The position numbers and the translations under genes are program-made. From contig CAJOFJ010000002.1 of the NCBI GenBank assembly GCA_905233625.1, positions 62,001 to 126,000 on the forward strand: 64,000 nt of DNA. The letters are read 5' to 3'. Numbering within the stretch: the first letter of the stretch is position 1; each line of letters starts with the position of its first letter. Shown here piece by piece: positions 18,505-25,910 of the stretch. Source of the DNA: an uncultured Bacteroidales bacterium. Its GTDB lineage: Bacteria > Bacteroidota > Bacteroidia > Bacteroidales > WCHB1-69. A model generated the notes under the pieces. That model was not told where the DNA came from and did not search any database. It saw nothing but the letters and a program-made list of their open reading frames with translations.

Positions 18505-18907
18505 TGCGTTTCATCTTTAAGAATTCATCATAATCACGTATATAATCCGCTGGATTATAGTGCTTCGAGCCAAACTCCAAAGCCAATGAGTTGGTGGAAA
18601 AATTTTCCATCTCGCGCCACAGCCCCGCTGGCACATACAGGCCATAGTAAGACCTGTTCAGAGTAAAGGTTTTCTTTTGTTTTCCGTCATCTACAGTCAC
18701 GTCAAAAGCCCCCGATAGCGCCACAATAAACTCCTCATTTGCCTTGAAAGCATGGCCTCCCCGGTTTTCTCCGCCCGGCACATCATATATCCAATACGTC
18801 CGTTCTATTTTGAATGGAATGTCTTTAAGTTCCTCAATCACCGAAAGGTTTCCACGAGGATCAATAACCTTGGATAATTGGATTATTTGGACATCAGAAA
18901 GAGTCAT
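18491..18907 (-). CDS. FdtA/WxcM-like cupin paralogue with altered histidine
   Basis: A 138-residue cupin clearly homologous to the next gene (shared YDVPGGENRG, VTVDDGK, YIRDYDEFLK). The HAH pair is changed to GHAFKANEE, so H52 is kept but the second histidine is F54. The signature of strict 3,4-ketoisomerases is thus incomplete. It may have a different isomerase specificity, be inactive, or act as a partner of its neighbour. It is the first sugar gene of the locus, with a -7 box at 18998-19005. Confidence 0.75.
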   Translation of the reverse strand: MTLSDVQIIQLSKVIDPRGNLSVIEELKDIPFKIERTYWIYDVPGGENRGGHAFKANEEFIVALSGAFDVTVDDGKQKKTFTLNRSYYGLYVPAGLWREMENFSTNSLALEFGSKHYNPADYIRDYDEFLKMKRNGEI

Positions 18908-18997
18908 AATTATCTTTGTTATTTGAATTTAAGCATTTATTTCAATCTCTCCAATGGCGTAAAATCACCTATCAATCATACAACAGCCATAAAACGG

Positions 18998-19005
18998 CAA
19001 ATATA
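18998..19005 (-). promoter_or_regulatory. -7 promoter element for the capsule sugar genes
   Basis: The minus strand reads TATATTTG, a perfect TAnnTTTG match, about 90 bases before the first cupin gene. The sugar genes can thus be transcribed without read-through from upxY. Confidence 0.5.
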
Positions 19006-19101
19006 CAACTTTTATTTCATTCATTCACCTATTTTGTACAGTATACAATCCTTTCACTTAATCCAAAATCACACACGAAGTGTACAACACCATTGCCATC
19101 A

Positions 19102-19172
19102 GAGCAGCAAACGGAAGTACAGCAGTATCGTGTTTTGGAGATACTTTTTTTATTGGCGGAATTGTTGGGCAT
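19102..19172. repeat. Left copy of an imperfect direct repeat bracketing the defence island
   Basis: About 71 bases starting GAGCAGCA and ending GAATTGTTGGGCAT align with 36689-36760, with shared blocks GTACAGCAGTA, TTATTGGC and GAATTGTTGGG and one short gap. By eye roughly three quarters of positions agree. Similarity fades outward. Both copies could be read as LLAELLG on the plus strand, so a decayed gene end is possible as well as a recombination site. Confidence 0.6.
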
Positions 19173-19234
19173 AGTGTGTGTGTGGGGGGGGAAATTAATG
19201 GTAATAAGATTGAATTAAAGACAATTAATTTATC

Positions 19235-19963
19235 TTAATGCCATGCCACATACAGACGGTGAGGAGTTGTATAGCACTTGTCATCATATATTTCTAAACA
19301 TTCATTCTGCTTTCTAATCTTCTTTAAGAAATTAACAAGTATTTCCTTGACCTTACTCATCTTATGAGGAGGAATATCTATAAGTTGCTCTATATTTCGG
19401 TATTTCTTACATATTTTAGAATTACATTTCACACCACTGATATCTAAATTTGATTCTATGATTGCAATCTGATCTGATTCATGGGCAATTTTACCCAGTA
19501 ATGATGCCAATTTAGAAATTGTATCATGACCCATTTCCTCACAAATCAACGCTTTGTCTTTGGGCTGTTGATATAACTCTATGATATTATTAGGGGGAAT
19601 AAGAAATCCTTTATCTCTAAGAAAGGGGATCACTTTTGAAGGTATCCTAACTTGATGATAACCATCATGGCCTGAAGCATCAATATTCATCGCTAATAAC
19701 TCAGTGCCATTATAAAAAAGATGGATATGCCTCTGACGACCTGGGCCACCAGTCCCCAATTGTGGATCAATTCTGTAGGAATAGTTTTTCACACCAAGTA
19801 TAGGAGTAAAAACATCCCTTTTCTCAAAAAATAATCCATTTTTATCAAGATTGTTGTTAACTTCTTCTGTGACAATGATGAAATCAATCATCACATTCTC
19901 CAAAATTCCGTTTCCCATAATTTGGGTAAGGCGTTTTTCTATATATGACGCTAAGTCTTCCAT
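19235..19963 (-). CDS. Unknown protein with conserved-looking GPGRQRHIHL segment
   Basis: A 242-residue soluble protein I cannot assign. Residues about 70-112 (GTGGPGRQRHIHLFYNGTEL, then NIDASGHDGYHQVRIP) form a compact, motif-rich region that could be a beta-hairpin nucleic-acid or nucleotide binding element. The rest is helical. No signal peptide or membrane helix is seen. It is the leftmost gene of the island and faces the decayed region at 20115-20558. Function in defence is suggested only by position. Confidence 0.6.
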   Translation of the reverse strand: MEDLASYIEKRLTQIMGNGILENVMIDFIIVTEEVNNNLDKNGLFFEKRDVFTPILGVKNYSYRIDPQLGTGGPGRQRHIHLFYNGTELLAMNIDASGHDGYHQVRIPSKVIPFLRDKGFLIPPNNIIELYQQPKDKALICEEMGHDTISKLASLLGKIAHESDQIAIIESNLDISGVKCNSKICKKYRNIEQLIDIPPHKMSKVKEILVNFLKKIRKQNECLEIYDDKCYTTPHRLYVAWH

Positions 19964-20114
19964 GATGGCATTAAAAAAAACAATATATTATTAAGCATTA
20001 CTTTTTTACTCAAATTCTAAATTTGCAATTTTTTTAATTCCCGTCATTGTCTTCCTTTTGAACTTTTGACTTAATCTCCTTATATTTTAGCGAAAGACCT
20101 CTGCTCCCATTTTC

Positions 20115-20558
20115 TCATGTTCTGTTTGATACCTTTACACAAAAATCTTTTAAAGCGAATCTTTGTGAAATATTACCATTGAACCACGCATCATCCTTTA
20201 CAATATGACATGCTTTTAAAAATTCCACTTCTTCTCGTGTCATATTATTATAATATTTCAAAGGGAAAATCACCATGCGCCACTTTGATCAGTCACCTCA
20301 CCTTATTCTTCCATAAAGTACGATGAGGATTTACTTAACTTTCTTGTAAAAGGAAATTCCATGATATTAACTACAGTTTTATATCCATTCACAACTAAGC
20401 CAAATACAGGAATTATACTTCAGTATATAATACTGTTTTACTTGATCTATATCATATTCATATACCAGAGAGGGTATTTACACAATTACCCTTTTCTGAG
20501 GTAGGTCAAACGACTCTATAATGATGGTTGTATGATCTGTTATCATTTCATTTTCCAT
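20115..20558 (-). pseudogene. Decayed coding region, fragments of at least one small protein
   Basis: Short minus-strand frames appear to belong to broken genes. 20478-20558 encodes 26 residues ending FDLPQKRVIV. Continuing in other frames are YDIDQVKQYYILKYNS and NGYKTVVNIMEFPFTRKLSK, with a stop at 20303-20305. A further 42-residue frame, 20115-20243, begins MTREEVEFLKACHIVKDD. The protein-like composition and repeated frame changes suggest recent decay. The parent families are not recognised. The rest of 19964-20584 holds nothing else I can support. Confidence 0.4.
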
Positions 20559-20584
20559 AACCTCATTCCTTAATCTTCAACCCT

Positions 20585-20764
20585 TTAAAGTGTATATGCT
20601 TCTACTATCGCCATGTTGCTGCTGGTAATGCTTTCATTTTCAATATCATTTTCGAATGATATATCCTCAATATCATAATTTTCCATGTTCTTTGTTTGTC
20701 GAATTTCGTTAATATATTCCTCCGAAAATCCAAGGGCTTTTAATATTTCATTTGTATCGATCAT
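20585..20764 (-). CDS. Small 59-residue protein coupled to the ClpP-like protease
   Basis: A reading frame of 59 residues starts MIDTNEILKALGFSEEYINE. Its ATG (20764-20762) overlaps the TGA of the upstream SDH_sah gene in an ATGA arrangement, the standard signature of translational coupling. The protein is acidic, with a stretch NYDIEDISFENDIENESITS, and has no membrane helix. It could be an adaptor, inhibitor or substrate of the protease. No family is recognised. Confidence 0.6.
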   Translation of the reverse strand: MIDTNEILKALGFSEEYINEIRQTKNMENYDIEDISFENDIENESITSSNMAIVEAYTL

Positions 20765-21798
20765 GGATGTACTTTTATTACAGGGTTTACTACTTGTCTA
20801 TGTCTAATAATGCAATAGTTTTCTGAAACGAATAGCTTATTGATGGGAGTGCTATCAAATATCCAATAAAAGAGGGCCCACATTCTTCGCATTGCTCTGT
20901 CTAAATTTGGAATGTCTTCAGAATGTACTATTTTTAGGTGACATTGCTCCCATGCGGCATCTCTATTAATGAAATGCCCGTGATTCTTCCATAACTTATG
21001 ATTGCATAAAATATTTGCTATTTCATCTGCAGTATTTTTTCTATCTTCCTGTGACACAGGTTGATGTGTTGAAAGATGTTCTGTCCAGCTCTTGAATTTA
21101 TATTTCTCCAGGTAGTCTTTTGTCATTTGTATCGAATAATTACTTGCTGTCAAAGCTTCTCCAACTATTCTTAAGTCGATATTGTTCAATAGTTGAAGAT
21201 CCGTCCAGTCTGGCTTTCCACCTTCGTCAATTGCTTTCTGTCCTCTTTTGTTGATATCTTCAATTGCCACCAATACGGATTGAGCCGGAATGAATCTACC
21301 ATCCTTACTTGGTATTTGAGGATCAATGGGGCCGAATTTAGACTGCTTAGACATGATGATTTCGTCTCCCGACATAATAAAGATGGTGCCTGCACTCATT
21401 GCCATATTTAAAAGAATGAAATTTACTTTATCAAATCGTGGCCTAAGCGTATTAACAAAATTACCCACTTGATTAGCTATTCCACCAGGTGTTACCAATA
21501 CGATGTCGATCTCCCTCACATCAGGAAGAACAGAAGCTACCATTTCAGCAAAAGGCAAATCATCAGTTCCGTCAATAGAATTTCCCGTAGAACTTGTAAC
21601 TACATTTGCTACATAGCATATACAAGGGATGCCGTTACGAGCGGAAGTGATTTCTCCCATGCTTCTTCTTATCTCATCAACCAAGTTTAAGTTAGGAAAC
21701 TGAAAGCTCAGAAGACTTTCAAATTCTCTTCCTTCCTGCATAACATCCAAAGGCTTAGGCCCTGGTTGCATAGTTTGTGGAATAAAAGTTGTTGCCAT
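20761..21798 (-). CDS. SDH_sah/ClpP-like serine protease
   Basis: A 345-residue protein of the serine dehydrogenase proteinase (SDH_sah, ClpP/SppA-fold) family. The oxyanion region is VTPGGIANQ at residues 102-110. The nucleophile S135 is in NMAMSAGTIFIMSGDEIIMS, and KFGPIDPQIP at 154-163 is a family hallmark. There is no signal peptide or membrane helix, so it is a soluble intracellular protease. A perfect -7 box (21871-21878) precedes it and a 59-residue gene is coupled behind. It lies between an IS element and a decayed region inside a defence island. The substrate is unknown. Confidence 0.8.
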   Translation of the reverse strand: MATTFIPQTMQPGPKPLDVMQEGREFESLLSFQFPNLNLVDEIRRSMGEITSARNGIPCICYVANVVTSSTGNSIDGTDDLPFAEMVASVLPDVREIDIVLVTPGGIANQVGNFVNTLRPRFDKVNFILLNMAMSAGTIFIMSGDEIIMSKQSKFGPIDPQIPSKDGRFIPAQSVLVAIEDINKRGQKAIDEGGKPDWTDLQLLNNIDLRIVGEALTASNYSIQMTKDYLEKYKFKSWTEHLSTHQPVSQEDRKNTADEIANILCNHKLWKNHGHFINRDAAWEQCHLKIVHSEDIPNLDRAMRRMWALFYWIFDSTPINKLFVSENYCIIRHRQVVNPVIKVHP

Positions 21799-21870
21799 AA
21801 TTGTAAAAATTTAGGAGGTGTTTTATAAATTCATGTTATCATCTCAGCATTGGCAGAACCCATAAACCTA

Positions 21871-21878
21871 CAAATTTA
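21871..21878 (-). promoter_or_regulatory. -7 promoter element for the ClpP-like protease gene
   Basis: The minus strand reads TAAATTTG, matching TAnnTTTG, about 75 bases ahead of the protease gene and inside the unique DNA left of the insertion sequence. The IS has therefore not removed the promoter. Confidence 0.5.
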
Positions 21879-22012
21879 CTCAATTACATTGAAGTCGTAT
21901 AAAATTATTTATTTCTCAACATTGCTGTCCACTAAAAAATCAATATCGTTCTTTGAAATAGTAGTAAAATCAGTCAATCTCAGAGATTTTTGGAGTCAAC
22001 GGATTTGAATTT

Positions 22013-22020
22013 TATCTTTG
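22013..22020 (+). promoter_or_regulatory. -7 promoter element of the transposase
   Basis: TATCTTTG matches the consensus, with TTTTG at about 21988-21992 spaced 20 bases upstream as -33. The transposase ATG is at 22037. Confidence 0.55.
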
Positions 22021-22036
22021 CCGAAAGTATCGGTGA

Positions 22037-23194
22037 ATGAATAATGATAAATACGTTTTCTCACAGTTGACCTCGATCCTTGACAGGAACCACTTCAACT
22101 ACCTAGTCAAAAAGTATGAAGGCGACAAATACGTGAAGCACTTCACATGCTGGAACCAGATGCTCGCATTGATGTTCGGTCAACTCTCAAATCGCGAAAG
22201 TTTGCGGGACTTGATAGTCGCATTGGAAGCTCATCGTAGTAAATGTTACTACCTCGGAATGGGGGAACATGTCACTAGGAGCAATCTGGCCAAAGCCAAC
22301 GAAAACAGACCCTGCCGCATCTTCGAAGACTTCGCCTATCGCATGATAGACGAGGCAAGAAGAAAAAGATGTATGGACATCTTCAAGCTTGATGGCAATG
22401 TCTATGCGTTCGACTCGACTACCATTGACCTGTGTCTGAGCGTGTTCGAATGGGCTAAGTTCCGAACCACGAAAGGTGGTGTCAAAGTCCACACTATGTA
22501 CGATGTAGAGGCTCAGGTTCCGACCTTTGTCCACATCACACCAGCAGCGGTTCATGACATGAAGGCGATGGATGTGATACCCTACGAGCCGGGCTCGTTC
22601 TACATCTTCGACAGAGACTACAACGACTTCAAGCGTCTCTATCGCATCAACATGCTTGGCTCGTTCTTCGTCATCCGCTCCAAAGGCAACTTCAAGTACA
22701 AGATTGTCAAGTGGAAACGAAGATTGCCTAAGGACGTGCTTTCAGATGCCGAAATAGAACTGACGGGATATTATCCATCAAAATATTATCCAGAACGGAT
22801 GAGGCTCATCAGGTACTGGGATGAGGAACAAGGGCGCGAGTTCATGTTTCTGACCAATGCCATAGGTCTTAAAGTCTTGCTGGTCGCAGAACTTTACAAA
22901 AACCGTTGGCAGATAGAGCTGCTCTTCAAGTGGTTGAAGCAACACCTCAAAATCAAAAAGTTCTGGGGCACTTCGGAAAATGTCGTGAAGACGCAAATTT
23001 ATGACGCCATCATCACTTATTGCTTAGTGGCTGTTGTTCAACACAACAAGCGTCTTGAACGTTCAACATACGAAATCCTGCAAATACTGAGCATCTCGCT
23101 AACCAACAAAACGCCACTCAAAGATCTCTTTAATAAAACTGATTACCACGATGTCAAAGAACGAATTGATAATAGTGTACTGTTATTATTTTAA
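22037..23194 (+). CDS. IS4-family DDE transposase with DUF4372 N-terminus
   Basis: A 385-residue transposase. The N-terminal DUF4372 region (LTSILDRNHFNYLVKKYEGD, then FTCWNQMLALMFGQLSNRES) is followed by an RNase H-like DDE core: D in DGNVYAFDSTTIDLC near residue 120-134, D in YIFDRDYNDF near 195, and E in the YREK-like NRWQIELLFKWLKQH near 297. The frame is complete and flanked by inverted repeats, so the element looks potentially active. Codon use is more GC-rich than the neighbouring defence genes. Confidence 0.9.
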   Translation: MNNDKYVFSQLTSILDRNHFNYLVKKYEGDKYVKHFTCWNQMLALMFGQLSNRESLRDLIVALEAHRSKCYYLGMGEHVTRSNLAKANENRPCRIFEDFAYRMIDEARRKRCMDIFKLDGNVYAFDSTTIDLCLSVFEWAKFRTTKGGVKVHTMYDVEAQVPTFVHITPAAVHDMKAMDVIPYEPGSFYIFDRDYNDFKRLYRINMLGSFFVIRSKGNFKYKIVKWKRRLPKDVLSDAEIELTGYYPSKYYPERMRLIRYWDEEQGREFMFLTNAIGLKVLLVAELYKNRWQIELLFKWLKQHLKIKKFWGTSENVVKTQIYDAIITYCLVAVVQHNKRLERSTYEILQILSISLTNKTPLKDLFNKTDYHDVKERIDNSVLLLF

Positions 23195-23236
23195 GTTAAA
23201 CATTCAATTTTTAATCGTCCATATTTTTAGTGGACA

Positions 23237-23596
23237 CTAATGGTTCACAGTATATTGATAATACTCGTTGGTTTCAAAGTCAAACACCTCCACACTATCT
23301 CTGTTCACTGTAAAAGTGAGATGGGTGTTAGTTTGAAAGTCAAAACACCCTACATTTTTTCCGCTAATACTGAGCGATACGTGCGAGCCGCTTACATGGT
23401 CAAACATGCCATTCTTGTCGCCAGTAACAGCACCTCCTCTATTGTAGTCAAAAAAAGAAAGATTCCTTTGATCCACACTTGATGATGATATTGAAATATG
23501 CTTGCCTTGTCGATAGTCAAACACGTAACTATATCGTTTTTTATTTACTAACGTTGCTACCACAAGAGCGAAACATGCTCTTTTGTTATTGTCCAT
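23237..23596 (-). CDS. Small 20-residue-repeat protein downstream of rdrB
   Basis: A 119-residue protein made almost entirely of about five tandem repeats of 20 residues with the pattern F-D-[YFH] followed by alternating beta residues, for example MFDHVSGSHVSLSISGKNVG, CFDFQTNTHLTFTVNRDSVE and VFDFETNEYYQYTVN. This predicts a regular beta-hairpin or solenoid. I choose ATG 23596 (MDNNKRACFALVV). It lies 26 bases behind rdrB on the same strand. The TAG stop (23239-23237) touches the inverted repeat of the IS, and the last repeat is incomplete, so the gene may have been truncated. No known RADAR accessory of this type comes to mind. Confidence 0.65.
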   Translation of the reverse strand: MDNNKRACFALVVATLVNKKRYSYVFDYRQGKHISISSSSVDQRNLSFFDYNRGGAVTGDKNGMFDHVSGSHVSLSISGKNVGCFDFQTNTHLTFTVNRDSVEVFDFETNEYYQYTVNH

Positions 23597-23622
23597 AATT
23601 ATACATGAGTCTGTGTAATATA

Positions 23623-25908
23623 TCATGCAAATGCATACAGTCTTGCATTCGTATCCAACTCTTTGACAAACGATGTCACTTCGTCTGTGTTCATTCCTTT
23701 TCCATATACAAATTGGCAAAAAATATTACAGTATTCGTTATAAATGTTTGTCGCAAATATGCCTATATCATCAGTACCCACTACAATTGGTGGTAGAGGT
23801 CGACCCTCTTTTTTCCAACAATACCAATTGTATAAATGGTATGTACTGAAATCATGGTGACTCCCAATTACTACATTGCTTGTGGGCAGGGCCTCAATTA
23901 CTATTTCACGTCGATGCATTTCCTCCAACAACATAAGTTGTAATTCAATCAGTTGTTCTTCTCCAAGTATGTCATACGTATCTATTTCCATTATCTCATC
24001 ATACCTTTCAGCAACAACTTTGTTATGATATTGTCTAAAAAGCTCTTTTACTTGGTCATCATCATTTTTAAATACCACAACCGACGGGCTCTTATATCTC
24101 ATCTGCCAAGCCCTTATGTGCATTGAAACAGGGTAATAATTTTGATAAATCTCATACCCCAACTCATCTATCTTCAAAGATAACATGGGTAAAAAGAACT
24201 TCATCTTCTGGTTGTCATATTGAGTGCTTAAATGATAAGCAAAGATTAAGTTATCGAGATATTCCCCCTTCCGTATCAGCATTTTACTTCCTATATTTTG
24301 CTTCCACAATGCCACTGGAATACCCGTGGCGGTTGCATGGCCTATCCTGTCACATCTTCGCAAATCCAAGTATGTAATAGCTTCATATATTGCCCTTAGT
24401 CCACTTAGCACGTGAAAGAAGTCTTCTCCCGCATGATATGTAAAGTGCCGATAACCACCAGCCCTCAATTTACGATAAGTGGGGGCAAAAACTTCTGGAG
24501 GTGTATCAAACTCACTCGCCGCAGCATCTATTCCAAGCACTATCTTCGACAAGGAGGTATTATCTCGTAATAATTGCAACAATAAATCGGCTCTATGATT
24601 TAGATTCTCCCTTAAGTATTTATACCTTATTTGATTGTCCAAATATCCTTCTTTTTTTTTGATGAAATGACTAACAAGCCTAAGTGTAGACTCGGGAAGA
24701 CCTCTTTTCGATTGCAGTTTATTAAGTTCCTCCCAGCCGTCTATGATACCTCCAATCAACACCTCATTTTTACTTTGTTCGTCTTTGGGAGAAAAACGTC
24801 CTTCGAGAAATTTCACATAACGCAATTGATTTCCTGACAATTGAGCGAATCTCTTAAAATAGTTTTTTGATTCGCTATACTCTCTTAATCCATTTAACGT
24901 TACTTTCTGAAATTCCTCAAAGCCATAACTTGTGGGTTGTTGTACCAGCATCTTGTTAGTCAACCCCAAAATCAGTAGATAGTAATGAAACAAACTGCTG
25001 ATTGTATCATTATCTGGCTCCACACTCATCTGCTGGAATATCCTAATATAAAGCAGACATTCCATATAATGGGCTTCAATTTCGCTCCCCAACCTCTGTT
25101 CAAAAGGATGTTTTGCATAATGTCCATCAAGAATTTGACCATCTGCCAATTTGTTCAGTAGATCTTCAAACGACGAAAACTCGTATGGTAGCTCTATCTT
25201 GTATATATAACAATACAACAAATATCTCAGAACCGATGCCACTTTCAACAGCTTATACAATCGGTCCGGATCGGCAAGCATCGATGACTGGGCATATTGC
25301 TCTTTAACCTTTTCTATATCAAAAGCTTTATCTAACTCAATTTTTATTTCCAATGGATTTTTCAGGAAGTCTTGCCAAGTCAAATCCGTTTCTAAAGCAC
25401 CGTTAAGATGCATATGTAAATCTGTGAATCCGCCCTGTCCCAATAATTGGTTGAGTTGTGGTATATAGGGCGAAGGATATGTGGTGAATTCCACGTTTGG
25501 CAATAGATGATCCTTAATATAGTCTAGTTCGTGTCCATCTTCCAAACAATTTTCCTGCCAAAGCATAACACAAATCAATAACATCGGAGGCATATATGGC
25601 AACATAAGCTGCCAACTATTCATTTGTTCAGCCTTCACATATACAACCCCATTTCTTACTTCTAAATACTCATTGGATAGACGTTTTAATCCAATAGTAA
25701 ATAATTCGCTTTTATGCCTTACTCCCTCAAACGTCTTTTCTTTTCCAAGCCTGTAATAATGGTCGGGTATATGGCGGTCATTCTCACGTTCAAAAAGCAT
25801 TAGCGTTCGTTCAACGTCGTCAAGCTTAACACGACGCCGACCGACATAATATTGTTGCAACGATATGTCATCACTCAACAAGTATCTGAGGTATGATTGT
25901 GTATACAT
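23623..25908 (-). CDS. rdrB: RADAR adenosine deaminase RdrB
   Basis: A 761-residue protein with an adenosine/AMP-deaminase-like TIM barrel. Metal site HMH is H165/H167 in FTDLHMHLNGALE, a catalytic HAGE lies in YHAGEDF near 490, RIGHAT near 519, and the metal aspartate pair in VVGTDDIG near 709. Size, large inserts and the ATPase gene 2 bases upstream identify it as RdrB of the RADAR anti-phage system. There RdrB forms a large shell and converts adenosine-type substrates to inosine during infection. All metal and catalytic motifs appear intact. Confidence 0.88.
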   Translation of the reverse strand: MYTQSYLRYLLSDDISLQQYYVGRRRVKLDDVERTLMLFERENDRHIPDHYYRLGKEKTFEGVRHKSELFTIGLKRLSNEYLEVRNGVVYVKAEQMNSWQLMLPYMPPMLLICVMLWQENCLEDGHELDYIKDHLLPNVEFTTYPSPYIPQLNQLLGQGGFTDLHMHLNGALETDLTWQDFLKNPLEIKIELDKAFDIEKVKEQYAQSSMLADPDRLYKLLKVASVLRYLLYCYIYKIELPYEFSSFEDLLNKLADGQILDGHYAKHPFEQRLGSEIEAHYMECLLYIRIFQQMSVEPDNDTISSLFHYYLLILGLTNKMLVQQPTSYGFEEFQKVTLNGLREYSESKNYFKRFAQLSGNQLRYVKFLEGRFSPKDEQSKNEVLIGGIIDGWEELNKLQSKRGLPESTLRLVSHFIKKKEGYLDNQIRYKYLRENLNHRADLLLQLLRDNTSLSKIVLGIDAAASEFDTPPEVFAPTYRKLRAGGYRHFTYHAGEDFFHVLSGLRAIYEAITYLDLRRCDRIGHATATGIPVALWKQNIGSKMLIRKGEYLDNLIFAYHLSTQYDNQKMKFFLPMLSLKIDELGYEIYQNYYPVSMHIRAWQMRYKSPSVVVFKNDDDQVKELFRQYHNKVVAERYDEIMEIDTYDILGEEQLIELQLMLLEEMHRREIVIEALPTSNVVIGSHHDFSTYHLYNWYCWKKEGRPLPPIVVGTDDIGIFATNIYNEYCNIFCQFVYGKGMNTDEVTSFVKELDTNARLYAFA

Positions 25909-25910
25909 TG

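Larger units (their letters stand above)
18908..19234. other. Intergenic segment at the left edge of the defence island
   Basis: No convincing gene here. It holds the -7 box at 18998-19005, the left copy of a direct repeat at 19102-19172, and a GT-dinucleotide run leading into a G8 tract at about 19173-19191. Short plus-strand reading frames give no recognisable protein. Confidence 0.6.
21926..23236 (+). mobile_element. IS4-family insertion sequence
   Basis: About 1.3 kb bounded by 13-base perfect inverted repeats: TGTCCACTAAAAA at 21926-21938 and its complement at 23224-23236. A single transposase gene fills the interior. No target-site duplication is visible at the ends (flanks CATTGC and CTAATG). 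The element may have lost it through rearrangement, or the true ends may differ by a few bases. The stop codon of a neighbouring gene directly abuts the right end. Confidence 0.8.

Noticed and set aside
20761..21798. SppA signal peptide peptidase
   Set aside because: No membrane helix or signal; KFGPIDPQIP and overall length fit the soluble SDH_sah family.
23597..23719. Longer form of the repeat protein beginning at 23719
   Set aside because: The extra 41 residues lie inside the rdrB coding end, are cysteine-rich shadow sequence and lack the repeat pattern; ATG 23596 starts the plausible protein.
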